Source: Clostridium sp. OF09-36 (GTDB lineage Bacteria > Bacillota > Clostridia > Lachnospirales > Lachnospiraceae). Taken from it: a DNA stretch of 64,000 nucleotides. The notes beneath the pieces were generated by a model. It searched no databases. It worked only from the letters and a program-made list of their open reading frames with translations, and had not been told where the DNA came from. Location: NCBI RefSeq assembly GCF_003481985.1, contig NZ_QUMD01000002.1:186001-250000 (forward strand). Direction: 5' to 3'. Position 1 is the stretch's first letter, and each line of letters starts with the position of its first letter. Below, piece by piece: positions 6,952 through 15,763 of this stretch. A program made the position numbers and the translations under genes.

Positions 6952-9900
6952 TTACATCAGGGTAAACAAAGACTCCATAGCCGCATGGTCTGTCAGATAT
7001 TTTTCCATTTTTTCTTTCAGTTCTGGTGTATTGTGCTCCATCAGGCACCGGCTCATATCGTTAAGTGCACTAAAACGGCTTATATGTCCGCTTGTCTGCA
7101 GGCTGTCATAGGAGAGACGCCCACTGTCTTTTTGTATTTTTCCCTCTGCACCATTCTCATAAACCTCATATTCCAGCACCTCGCCCTCAAACAGCACATG
7201 CTGGTGAATGTAAATACCAGGATAGACCTTTGTAAGCTCTGCATTATGGCTATCCTCTTCCAAAGGAAGCACCCGGATCTTAAGCTCCGGGCGCACCTCC
7301 CTGCTCCCCCGGTATTCAATAGTAATCTGGTCCATCACAGAATCCGGCATTGGGATTTTTTGTCCAAGCTGATGGAAATACGCAAAGATCCTTCCCTCCT
7401 CTAAAAGCTGGTCTGCCATACTGCGCGCCAGTTTCTTTTGTTCTTCTGACAAAGTATCCTGACGGCTGTACCATAGCGTCAGCGCCAGAAGATAGATGGT
7501 CGGGATCCGTTTCTTTTCTTCTGTTTCCCGGACTGCATCCTCCAGATACGCAAATACCATGTCCCTTGTCGTGCGGTTCTTTAAAAAATAATCCGCTGAC
7601 TTCATGGTAAAGTAAGCTTTATTCACCAGGACGCTGGTCTGTTTTCCATTCCGGTAGCAATCATAAACCGGATCAATATGCCCGGTTTCGCCGCTGAACA
7701 TCATCTGTGCAAGCAGACGCTCCGGAAGGTCGTATAATTCCACATGCTCTTCTTCGCTCTTTTGCATGAGGCTGTACATCTGCGCAGAGGTTCCGTTAAA
7801 ATGCTCACACAGATAATCAAGCAGCGCTCCATCCCACTGTCCACCGGAAAAAAGCTCCCAGGCCATCCCGAGCAGCGTGTCATCGGATTCCGGCAGCTGT
7901 TTTAAGATCATCTGGCTGCAAAGCTCCAACAGGTCCCGTTTTCTGACACCGCAAAAGCCGTATTCCTTTCCAATTGCAAAAGCCTGCGTACTGCACCCCT
8001 GCCGGATCAGAAGCTGTAAGAGCTTCGCCCGGTCTTCCCTGCACAGACGTTCCGGTTTTACCTGTCCCAGATAATCCAGTACTCCCGGCATAGTTTCCTC
8101 TGCATTCTGCCGTCTGCTGTCATGATCGAGCAGACAGTGGAGCAGCTTTGTGCGGAATAAAGCATGCAGTCTTAACTCTCCCAGCTCCCGCTTTAAGATG
8201 CGGCGGTCAGCAGGATCCGTCATGCCGTTTCGTACAATGGCACTGCAGCGCTCCAGAAGCAGCATCGGCTGTTCTGGACAGATCTCATAGCAGCGTTCCA
8301 GAAGCTTCTCTGTATCCCCGGTCATGGCCCGCTGTTTCCGGTAAGAGATATTGGTATACCGGTTTCCGTATTTATCCTGGAACAAAAGCACCGGATGACT
8401 GGAAAACAACGGTGCATACGCCACGGTATCCTTCACCGGGAAAACATCTTCCCGGTCCAGTTCTTCATAACAAACCACTACCGAGCAGATATTCCGGTCC
8501 GGCACAGTAATGCGGTAGGAACGCAAAATGGCAGGCAGCACCCTTGCCACCTGTTCATCGATCATTTCCTTATAAAGGACATGATGATACAAGGTCACCA
8601 GACGCTGGTTCACGCGTGATGCAAGCAGCTGCTCCATGGTGAACTGTTCGATATCCCGCTCATACTGACGGTATAAGGACGATTCTGGATTCATGAATTT
8701 CACGATGTTGTTGTAAAGGACCTCACGGTTAGCAGCATCCATCGATTTTTCATACGAAAAATACAAAAGAACTTCCTTTGGGAGCAGATACGGATAATTC
8801 TCCGGAAGCGCATACAGATAATATTCGTACAGACGGGTCAGGCTCACGCCTTCATCCAGCGCCTTCTGATACCACGGAAAGTACTTTTTGTCGCGGCAGT
8901 CTGCCTTGATCAGGATACTGCAGACTGCATTTAAGATCCCAGTATCCGGATGCTGCTGATACAGCATCGTCATAAGGCGCAGCAGGAGCCTTCCCCCGTA
9001 CTTTCTGGAAACCGCCAGCTCTGCCGCGCGTCTGGCAAAGTCCTCATCCACCAGCTTGCGTTTTGCAGCAAACATCAGGACCTGGACCGTAAAGCCGGAC
9101 AGCTCTGTGAGAAGCTGTGGATTTTTCTGGTATACCTCCCACACCCGGACATAAAGATACGGGCTGCGGCTGCCCTGTTCAAACTCTCCGCAAAGCTCTT
9201 TAAGCAGTTCTTCCGCCGGCATCTCCTCCTGTTCAGCCTGTCCAGAGCCGGACATCACCTGCTTTGACAGGTACAGGTGAAGTTTTGCATACTCCGGGCG
9301 GTACTTACGCACGGAATCCGCTTCTTCTTTACAATCTTCCAGCACCTTTCCGGCGCCTTCCATGTCACCCTCCAGAAGCAGAAGATCTGCCCTGTACAGG
9401 CTGACTGCCAGGCTCTCCCCATACTGGTTCTGGATCAGCTCCAGTTGCTGCTTTAGCTGGTTCAGCATTAGTGCTTCCCCATAAAGGCCCAGCTCATATT
9501 CCAGTCTCAGCTCCAGGTACTTTCCAAAGGCCTCACGCCTGCCATAGGCCTGATGGTCCTTCCGTTCTTCTCCATACTGCACCTCCACCGGAATGCAGAT
9601 GTCCTGGCGCATGGAGGACACCATAAGCGCTCCCAGATTTTTCCCCTGGTGGAGATGTGCTGTATTTACCTGATACGGGACTTCGCAAACCCCATCCTGA
9701 AAATCATCTTCGGTAAATGTGGTCTTTGGAAGTGTGATAAATTCACCATCTGTCCGGACCTCAAAGCGAACATAGCCCCAGGTATTTTTCTCCACCCGGA
9801 TCATTTCCTGATGGCCGGCAGGCGGATTTTCCAGACTGCGCACCGCAGTATCTGCCTTTAATTCTACAGGCTTTTTTACATTCAGCCCGACAAGAAATTC

Positions 9901-10437
9901 CTCCAGCTCATTCTGGCGGTCCGGCTTGCCCTTTAATCCATCATAAAGGGCACGGACGTGCAGATCCTGTAAAAATGGTGCATCCGTAAAATCCTGGTAC
10001 GCAAACAGGCGCTTCGCAAATTCCGCATCGCACTGTACCAGCTTCGCAAATGCCTCCGGCGTTTTTAAATCTGCCAGAATCTTTCCAACCGGATCCGGTT
10101 CCACAACAAAAGAATATGGCAGCTTTTTTTCGCCGCCATTGGTCACCAGATCAAACACTCCCTCGATTTTGTCTCCATCTGACAGGGTACGGCAGTCTAC
10201 CTCATAAAAAAGGCGGTTCCGGTTTCCTCCAAAGGAAGAGCCCAGCACCTTCACACACGGATGGGACGAATAGATCAGGCCCTTTACAAAAAAGCCATAA
10301 CGGTCCGACACATAAAGTTCTTTTCTGCATATCTGTCCGGCTGTCACCGTTCCCCCGCACGTTTCCGGCAGAATCAGGACCTCCGGGATTTCTGTATCAA
10401 CAATGCCCTTTGCCAGGCGGTTAATTTTTTCTCTCAT
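6952..10437 (-). CDS. Very large uncharacterised protein (DUF5717-like), first gene of the operon
   Basis: A protein of 1161 residues, with an ATG start at 10437 preceded by AAAGAGGG; a GTG 18 bases upstream is the alternative. The N-terminal 300 residues contain beta-rich segments resembling immunoglobulin-like modules, such as VEKNTWGYVRFEVRTDGEFI. The rest is dominated by helical repeats reminiscent of TPR or Sel1 arrays, and the last 150 residues are again beta-rich. No transmembrane span or signal peptide is apparent. It matches, from memory, the large proteins annotated as DUF5717 in Lachnospiraceae. It is followed by the Hsp70-like gene after 92 bases and then the TPR-like gene. Function is unknown. 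Confidence 0.75.
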   Translation of the reverse strand: MREKINRLAKGIVDTEIPEVLILPETCGGTVTAGQICRKELYVSDRYGFFVKGLIYSSHPCVKVLGSSFGGNRNRLFYEVDCRTLSDGDKIEGVFDLVTNGGEKKLPYSFVVEPDPVGKILADLKTPEAFAKLVQCDAEFAKRLFAYQDFTDAPFLQDLHVRALYDGLKGKPDRQNELEEFLVGLNVKKPVELKADTAVRSLENPPAGHQEMIRVEKNTWGYVRFEVRTDGEFITLPKTTFTEDDFQDGVCEVPYQVNTAHLHQGKNLGALMVSSMRQDICIPVEVQYGEERKDHQAYGRREAFGKYLELRLEYELGLYGEALMLNQLKQQLELIQNQYGESLAVSLYRADLLLLEGDMEGAGKVLEDCKEEADSVRKYRPEYAKLHLYLSKQVMSGSGQAEQEEMPAEELLKELCGEFEQGSRSPYLYVRVWEVYQKNPQLLTELSGFTVQVLMFAAKRKLVDEDFARRAAELAVSRKYGGRLLLRLMTMLYQQHPDTGILNAVCSILIKADCRDKKYFPWYQKALDEGVSLTRLYEYYLYALPENYPYLLPKEVLLYFSYEKSMDAANREVLYNNIVKFMNPESSLYRQYERDIEQFTMEQLLASRVNQRLVTLYHHVLYKEMIDEQVARVLPAILRSYRITVPDRNICSVVVCYEELDREDVFPVKDTVAYAPLFSSHPVLLFQDKYGNRYTNISYRKQRAMTGDTEKLLERCYEICPEQPMLLLERCSAIVRNGMTDPADRRILKRELGELRLHALFRTKLLHCLLDHDSRRQNAEETMPGVLDYLGQVKPERLCREDRAKLLQLLIRQGCSTQAFAIGKEYGFCGVRKRDLLELCSQMILKQLPESDDTLLGMAWELFSGGQWDGALLDYLCEHFNGTSAQMYSLMQKSEEEHVELYDLPERLLAQMMFSGETGHIDPVYDCYRNGKQTSVLVNKAYFTMKSADYFLKNRTTRDMVFAYLEDAVRETEEKKRIPTIYLLALTLWYSRQDTLSEEQKKLARSMADQLLEEGRIFAYFHQLGQKIPMPDSVMDQITIEYRGSREVRPELKIRVLPLEEDSHNAELTKVYPGIYIHQHVLFEGEVLEYEVYENGAEGKIQKDSGRLSYDSLQTSGHISRFSALNDMSRCLMEHNTPELKEKMEKYLTDHAAMESLFTLM

Positions 10438-10583
10438 AGTATCCCTCTTTATCACATGTGAAATTAGTTTAGCATAATTCTACTTGATTTAAAAGGTTTA
10501 AATTGGTATGATTAAGAAAAATTTGTAACTTTATGTTTACAAAATCATGAAGAAAATTTTCCAGATGAAAGAGGCTTTTTTCT

Positions 10584-11114
10584 ATGTTATCTGAACCGAT
10601 GACGTTATATAAACTGATGAACCTGTACATGCTCAAGAAAGTAAATTTCCCACTGACCAACGCACAGCTAACGGATTTTTTCCTCCAGCATGAGTATGCC
10701 AGCTATTTTACACTCCAGCAGGCACTCGGTGAGTTAAAGGATTCCGGGCTGATCCACGCAGAATCCACACACAGCACAACCCGCTATGAGATCACAAAAG
10801 AAGGCGAAGAAACCCTTCATTTTTTCGAGAGCAGCATTTCCCCTGCGATCATTGAGGACATGGACACCTATTTAAAGGAAAACCGCCTGCGCCTGCGCAA
10901 TGAGGTCAGCCTTGTTTCCGATTATTATAAGTCCACCAGCCAGGATTATATCGTCCACTGTGAAGTCCGCGAGGGGCGTTCTCCCCTGATTGAACTGAAC
11001 CTGTCCGTTCCGGACCGCGACCAGGCTGCTGCCATGAGTGCCCAGTGGGAACATAAAAGCAAAGAAATTTATTCGTTTATCATGAAGTCTTTAATGAGCG
11101 ACGAGGAGGCCTGA
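10584..11114 (+). CDS. DUF4364-family winged-helix regulator
   Basis: A 176-residue cytoplasmic protein. The first 80 residues fold like a PadR/winged-helix DNA-binding domain (LTNAQLTDFFLQ, TLQQALGELKDSGLI, RYEITKEGEETLHFF), and the remainder is the region typical of DUF4364, with VHCEVREG and LSVPDRDQA. The start was set by GAAAGAGG, 10 bases upstream. It is transcribed divergently from the large operon at 6952-10437 across a 146-base gap, so it may regulate that operon; this is inferred only from position. Its stop codon lies in the loop of its own terminator. Confidence 0.85.
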   Translation: MLSEPMTLYKLMNLYMLKKVNFPLTNAQLTDFFLQHEYASYFTLQQALGELKDSGLIHAESTHSTTRYEITKEGEETLHFFESSISPAIIEDMDTYLKENRLRLRNEVSLVSDYYKSTSQDYIVHCEVREGRSPLIELNLSVPDRDQAAAMSAQWEHKSKEIYSFIMKSLMSDEEA

Positions 11115-11130
11115 CGGCCTCCTCGTTTTA
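11102..11130 (+). terminator. Terminator overlapping the DUF4364 stop codon
   Basis: The arms CGAGGAGGCC and GGCCTCCTCG (with one unpaired base) enclose the stop codon TGA in the loop, and the stem is followed by TTTTAT. Coding sequence therefore forms the left arm. The ribosome finishing the gene would cover the stem, which could link termination to translation. Confidence 0.8.
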
Positions 11131-11209
11131 TCTTACTATTCTTTTTATTTTCCGGTGCTCCTTAGCTTAGGATGCGTTTCGCTGCCCGTGCATTGTAAAA
11201 ACGCGTTCC

Positions 11210-12235
11210 TTATTTCTCCTCGTATCCGTTCGGATTGTTCTTCTGCCATCTCCAGGAATCCTCACACATCTCACGGATGCCGTATTTTGCCTTCCAGCCA
11301 AGCTCACGCTCCGCCTTGGAGGAATCTGCGTAGCACTGCGGGACATCGCCTGCACGGCGCTCCTTGAATACGTAGTTGATCTTTAAGTTGTTGGCCTCCT
11401 CAAAGGCATTGATCACATCCAGAACACTGTAGCCGACTCCGGTTCCCAGATTGTAGATCCAGACACCGCCCTGTTCCTTTGCCAGCTTGTCCAGAGCCTT
11501 TACATGGCCGTCTGCCAGGTCAACAACATGGATGTAGTCACGGACACAGGTGCCGTCCGGGGTATCATAATCATTGCCAAATACGCCGAGGCATACCAGC
11601 TTGCCGACTGCCACCTGGGTAATATATGGAAGAAGATTGTTCGGGATTCCCTTCGGATTTTCACCGATACGTCCGGATTTATGGGCTCCGATCGGGTTAA
11701 AGTAACGGAGCAGCATAACCTTCCAGTCCTGATCTGCTGTGTGAAGATCGGTTAAGATCTGCTCCAGCATACCCTTGGTGCGTCCGTAAGGATTGGTGAT
11801 CTCGCCCTTCGGGCATTCCTCGGTGATCGGCACAAAAGCCGGATTTCCATAGACGGTTGCAGAAGAACTGAAGACAATGCTCTTGCAGCCATGGCGGCGC
11901 ATGACATCGCACAGGATCAGCGTTCCGGTAATGTTGTTATGGTAATACTCAAGCGGCTTGTATACCGACTCCCCAACTGCCTTTAAGCCTGCAAAATGGA
12001 TGACTGCGTCTATCTTTTCATTCTGGAATACAGAATCCAGAGCCGGTTCATCTAACAGATCCACCTCATAGAATGTCAGCTTCTTTCCGGTAATCTCCTC
12101 CACGCGCTTTAAAGACTCTCTGCAGGAATTGCACAGGTTGTCCACAACAACCACATCGTATCCAGCATTTAAAAGCTCCACGCAGGTGTGGCTTCCGATA
12201 TAACCTGCACCGCCTGTCACTAAAATAGTAGACAT
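11210..12235 (-). CDS. galE: UDP-glucose 4-epimerase
   Basis: A 341-residue short-chain dehydrogenase-type epimerase interconverting UDP-glucose and UDP-galactose, used in galactose catabolism and surface polysaccharide supply. It has the NAD-binding motif TGGAGYIGSH at the start, the catalytic SSSATVYG serine/threonine segment and the YGRTK tyrosine-lysine pair. The ATG at 12235 follows AAAGGAGGGG by 7 bases; longer in-frame readings upstream run through a dispersed repeat and are unlikely to be translated. It converges with the DUF4364 gene. No other Leloir-pathway gene is adjacent. Confidence 0.97.
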   Translation of the reverse strand: MSTILVTGGAGYIGSHTCVELLNAGYDVVVVDNLCNSCRESLKRVEEITGKKLTFYEVDLLDEPALDSVFQNEKIDAVIHFAGLKAVGESVYKPLEYYHNNITGTLILCDVMRRHGCKSIVFSSSATVYGNPAFVPITEECPKGEITNPYGRTKGMLEQILTDLHTADQDWKVMLLRYFNPIGAHKSGRIGENPKGIPNNLLPYITQVAVGKLVCLGVFGNDYDTPDGTCVRDYIHVVDLADGHVKALDKLAKEQGGVWIYNLGTGVGYSVLDVINAFEEANNLKINYVFKERRAGDVPQCYADSSKAERELGWKAKYGIREMCEDSWRWQKNNPNGYEEK

Positions 12236-12273
12236 AATAATACCCCTCCTTTGATTGTTTGTTTCAATCCACA

Positions 12274-12310
12274 GACGCACCACCGGCGCCTTTCCAGTCT
12301 GCAATGCAAT
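12274..12310 (+). repeat. Dispersed repeat, copy 2
   Basis: The segment GACGCACCACCGGCGCC...CTGCAATGCAA aligns with the copy at 18981-19021 at about 19 of the first 30 positions, and nearly every difference is a transition. It lies between the galE ribosome-binding site and the sigK terminator. Confidence 0.55.
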
Positions 12311-12347
12311 AAACTGCAAACATAAACTTAGTGCCTAGACTGCACTG

Positions 12348-12385
12348 TAAAAATGCTTTCCCATACATTATATATGGGAAAGCAT
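12348..12385 (-). terminator. Terminator after sigK
   Basis: The 13-base arms ATGCTTTCCCATA and TATGGGAAAGCAT are perfect complements around a 7-base loop, followed on the minus strand by TTTTTAC. It lies 77 bases beyond the sigK stop codon. Confidence 0.85.
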
Positions 12386-12461
12386 CTGAAAACAATGCAA
12401 ATTTCTTGCAACTTATATGATTATTTTGGGTTTGGGGTTTAAAAATTCCTACTCCTGTACA

Positions 12462-13100
12462 TTAACCTGTTTTCAATTGCTCTGCCAGCTTTTTCAGTGC
12501 GCGCTTTTCGATTCGCGAAACATAGGAGCGCGATATCCCAAGCTGCTTTGCAATTTCCCGCTGGGTGCGCGGCTTTGTCCCGAACAGGCCATAGCGCAGC
12601 TTTACCACCGTCTGCTCCTGTGGCTTTAAGCAGCAGGCATATGCCTCATAGAGCGCTTTTTTGTCCTGTTCCAGGATTAGGTCTTCCAGCGTCTCCCTGG
12701 TTTCCAGCTCGATCACATCCACCAGGCTGACCGACTCCCCATCCTTGTCTACCCCGATCGGCTCAAATAAAGAGACCTCCCGGTTATACTTTTTCCCTGC
12801 GCGAAACAGCATCAGGATTTCATTTTCAATGCATTTCGCCGCGTATGTTGCCAGCCTGCTCCCACGGTCCGGCCGGAAGGTATTTACGGCTTTGATAAGG
12901 CCGATCGTGCCTACCGATAAAAGATCCTCGGTTTCATATTCCGTCCCCTGGTATTTTTTGACTACATGCGCTACCAGTCTCAGGTTTCGTTCGATCAGGA
13001 TATCGCGTGCCTCACGGTCGCCCTCCTGCAAGCGTTCCAGGCAGGCCCGTTCCTCTCCAGGTGTCAACGGCTTTGGAAATGTCTGCAAAGAAAAAGCCAC
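12462..13100 (-). CDS. sigK: SigK-type sporulation RNA polymerase sigma factor
   Basis: A 212-residue sigma-70 family protein. Region 2 (NLRLVAHVVKKYQ, EDLLSVGTIGLIKAV, LATYAAKCIENEILM) and region 4 (TQREIAKQLGISRSYVSRIEKRALKK) match the SigE/SigK group, with SigK the closer. SigK directs late mother-cell transcription during sporulation. The start appears to be GTG at 13100, with no good ribosome-binding site; a TTG four codons in is another possibility. The Bacillus protein has a hydrophobic pro-sequence of about 20 residues, while here only about 8 residues precede FPKPL, as in clostridial forms lacking the pro-sequence. The start overlaps a terminator-like hairpin. Confidence 0.85.
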   Translation of the reverse strand: MAFSLQTFPKPLTPGEERACLERLQEGDREARDILIERNLRLVAHVVKKYQGTEYETEDLLSVGTIGLIKAVNTFRPDRGSRLATYAAKCIENEILMLFRAGKKYNREVSLFEPIGVDKDGESVSLVDVIELETRETLEDLILEQDKKALYEAYACCLKPQEQTVVKLRYGLFGTKPRTQREIAKQLGISRSYVSRIEKRALKKLAEQLKTG

Positions 13101-13141
13101 CCTGAAGCATTCTTATGATAGTTTATGCTCCGGTGGCTTTT
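13091..13141 (-). terminator. Terminator-like hairpin spanning the sigK start codon
   Basis: On the minus strand, AAAAGCCACC and GGTGGCTTTTT pair, with an inner stem AGCAT/ATGCT and a short loop, and the stem ends in TTTTTC. It lies downstream of the metallo-beta-lactamase gene, whose transcript it could terminate, yet it includes the apparent GTG start of sigK. Confidence 0.6.
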
Positions 13142-13350
13142 CCAGTGCGCATTCTGCGCGTCCGAGTTTCTATGCTGTTTTCCAGTTCCGCGGAAAACCT
13201 TATTACTGGCTGCAATTTTTTATGTCCTGTTTTCATTTTCTTTTGTCCTCTGATGCAGAGCCAACGTGTTTTTTCTTGTACGTATATCTTATCATGCAGG
13301 ACGTCTGGTTTCAATGAAAACATTATAAAATATTGTTCAAAATAACGTTT

Positions 13351-14226
13351 TTAGAAAATATTCAGGTCCTGTCCGTTCACGACAGCACCTTCATAACCAG
13401 CATTCCTGATTTCCTGCAGGATTGCTTCGTTTCTGCGTTCCATCTCCGCTTCCACATCCACCGTATTATCCTGGATTTCCATATGATAGATCCGGTGATA
13501 TGTGACAAGAAGCTTTGGCTGCGCTTTCTGTGCCACCTTAGCCAGGTCCACACTTAAGGTATGCACCTCCCTGTGATACTTCTGCCATTTTGGCTCCCGG
13601 GCAGAAAGTCCGGCTGTGTACTCCACCTCATGCAGCAGAATGTCACAGTTTCTCGCTTTCTCTGCCACGATTTCAAGCGGTGCGGTATCGCCGCTGATCA
13701 CGATCACCTTATCCGGAGTCGTGAATTTAAAGCCGTAGCTTTCAAGTGTCCCGTGACTGACTGGGAATGCCTCTACCGTTACCCGGTCATCCCGGTAGAT
13801 CACGCCCGGCTGAATTTCCGCTGCTTCTACTTTGTACCCCACTTCATTTGCTTTTTCAAAGCCGTTGATGCGGAAATCGATATCCACTGCGTAAGCCTTC
13901 TGGATATAACCAGTCATTTCCCTGATGCCCTTTGGGCCAAACATCTTCAACGGCTCTTTCCGCTCCAACACCCACGGGGTAAAGATCAGGTCAGAATACC
14001 CGGCTGTGTGGTCGGTATGCAAATGCGTACAGAAGGCCACAGTCAGGCGGTCCGGGCGCAGGGCATCCACCCCCTTCTGATAGGCCTTTGCAGCCTGACG
14101 GACCACACCCGGCCCAAAATCAACCAGGTATGCCCGGTCTCCTACAACAACTGCGGAAGATGGTCCGCTGGCATTGGGGCACGCGTTCGGCGTGCCGGTG
14201 CCAAGAAGTACAAGTTTTGTTTCCAT
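13351..14226 (-). CDS. Metallo-beta-lactamase-fold hydrolase, RNase Z-like
   Basis: A 291-residue cytoplasmic metal-dependent hydrolase. The zinc-binding motif THLHTDHTAGY is at about residues 67-77, with further ligands in FPVSHG, SGDTAP and TYHRIYH. The N-terminus LVLLGTGTPNA and the overall layout place it near the RNase Z/arylsulfatase branch rather than the glyoxalases. Compared with true RNase Z, the exosite arm is not evident, so tRNA processing should not be assumed. It is followed by sigK and preceded by nhaC, all leftward. Substrate unknown. Confidence 0.85.
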   Translation of the reverse strand: METKLVLLGTGTPNACPNASGPSSAVVVGDRAYLVDFGPGVVRQAAKAYQKGVDALRPDRLTVAFCTHLHTDHTAGYSDLIFTPWVLERKEPLKMFGPKGIREMTGYIQKAYAVDIDFRINGFEKANEVGYKVEAAEIQPGVIYRDDRVTVEAFPVSHGTLESYGFKFTTPDKVIVISGDTAPLEIVAEKARNCDILLHEVEYTAGLSAREPKWQKYHREVHTLSVDLAKVAQKAQPKLLVTYHRIYHMEIQDNTVDVEAEMERRNEAILQEIRNAGYEGAVVNGQDLNIF

Positions 14227-14244
14227 GATCAGATGCTTCCCTTC

Positions 14245-15623
14245 CTATTCTTCAATATGTTTGATGGAAATTCCCGTAAATCCGTAAAAAATACTGAATA
14301 ACGGTGTTAAATACAAAAGGAACAGATACGGGAAGAATGCAAACCATGCTACACCCAGCGTACCCGCCATGTATACACAATAACCGTGCCACGGGATCAT
14401 CGGTCCAGACAAGGTTCCTGCATCTTCCAGCGTACGGGATAAGATCTCCGGTGCAATCTTCCGTTCCTTGAATAACGGCTTCATCATGTTGCCAGTCAGC
14501 ACATGGGACATCGGCTGGGAACAGCTGATCAGGCTGGTCACATAACCGACCAAAAGGCTTGCCAGGATCAGGCTTCCGTCGCTGTGGATCCGGTCCGTGA
14601 TCGCATTTAAGATATTCTCCAGCACTCCAAGACGGTCCAGCATTCCGCCCATTCCAACTGCAAAGCAGATGATAGCCACATACTGCAGCATACTGCTCAT
14701 TCCGCCGCGGTTTAAGATCGTCTTTAAAATAGCCTCCTCGATCTGGGTGCTGTAGCCGTTATAAGCCACGCGGATGATACTCTGCAGGGTTGCGCCCTGG
14801 CAGAACCAGGACACTGCACCGGCGCAGACTGCTGAAAGTCCCAGCGACACGATGGCATTGACCTTGCATAAAAGCAGGACAATGATCACAATGGCCGGGA
14901 TCAGCGTCACGATCCCAAGTTTAAACTCGCCCTGGAGGGCATCGACGTAAACCAGCAGATTTCCTTCCTCATAACCGCCAGAGGTCTGGCTGATACCAAG
15001 AATGGTAAAGAGCACCAGGCTGATCGCAAAGGTCGGCAGGGTTGTCCAAAGCATGGAACGGACATGGTCGTTTAGCTTTGCGCCTGCTACTGCCGGGGCC
15101 AGGTTTGTCGTATCTGAAAGCGGGCTTAATTTATCACCAAACATGGCACCGCAGATCACGGCACCAGCCACCATGCCAGAATTGATCCCCATGGCGTTAC
15201 CGATCGCCATCATGGCTACTCCGGCACTTCCTACAGAACCATAGGAGGTTCCGGTCACAAGGCTTAATACCGCACAGAACACCAGGTCAGCGGAAGCAGC
15301 CATGTCGGATTGATCATCTTTAAACCACCTACAATGATCGATGCAATGGTACCGCTCTGCAGCCAGGTACCGATCATAACACCGATTGCCATAAGCAGGC
15401 ACAGCGTCGGCACAACAACCCGGATGGCATCGTAAGCACCGCTTACCACCTTGTCATAATCCATTTTTAAGACTTTGCAAAACAGATAAATGATGATCCA
15501 GCTCATAAACAATCCGATCATCGGGCCTCCCGTCTTCAACCGGATGCAGACTGCCACCGATCCGATGATCAGAAGCAGGAGCACCAGCGACTGAAGCATA
15601 TTCAGTTTCTTTTCTTCGTTCAT
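14245..15623 (-). CDS. nhaC: Na+/H+ antiporter NhaC, interrupted by a one-base frameshift
   Basis: Two overlapping frames together give a protein of about 459 residues typical of NhaC, a membrane antiporter that exchanges Na+ for H+. The first frame starts at 15623 (MNEEKKLNML) and reads to INPTWLLPLT; the second resumes with LVFCAVLSLVTGTSYGSVGSAG, the conserved NhaC core, and continues to the stop at 14245. The break is at about 15283-15286, where one base appears to be missing from a CC pair (minus strand). Around a dozen hydrophobic segments are visible. A perfect 16-base palindrome lies upstream at 15748-15763. If the deletion is real, the gene is inactive. Confidence 0.85.
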
Positions 15624-15747
15624 TGTGTTTCCCTCTCTTATCCTCTTTCTCTTCCATTCCGAAGCATTTCTCAGTCATGCGGCTGCACATGCAATATACG
15701 GAATATGCAGACGCAAGATTTTTCTAACTCGCAGAATGTTTTCAACA

Positions 15748-15763
15748 GTTTAACGCGTTAAAC
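15748..15763. promoter_or_regulatory. Perfect 16-bp palindrome, probable operator of nhaC
   Basis: GTTTAACGCGTTAAAC is a perfect palindrome with a central CG, the form favoured by LacI-family repressors. It lies 125 bases upstream of the nhaC start in an otherwise AT-rich promoter region. No LacI-type gene is nearby, so the regulator is unknown. Confidence 0.5.

Noticed and set aside
10455..10457. GTG start for the giant DUF5717-like protein
   Set aside because: The ATG 18 bases downstream has a better ribosome-binding site (AAAGAGGG at proper spacing).
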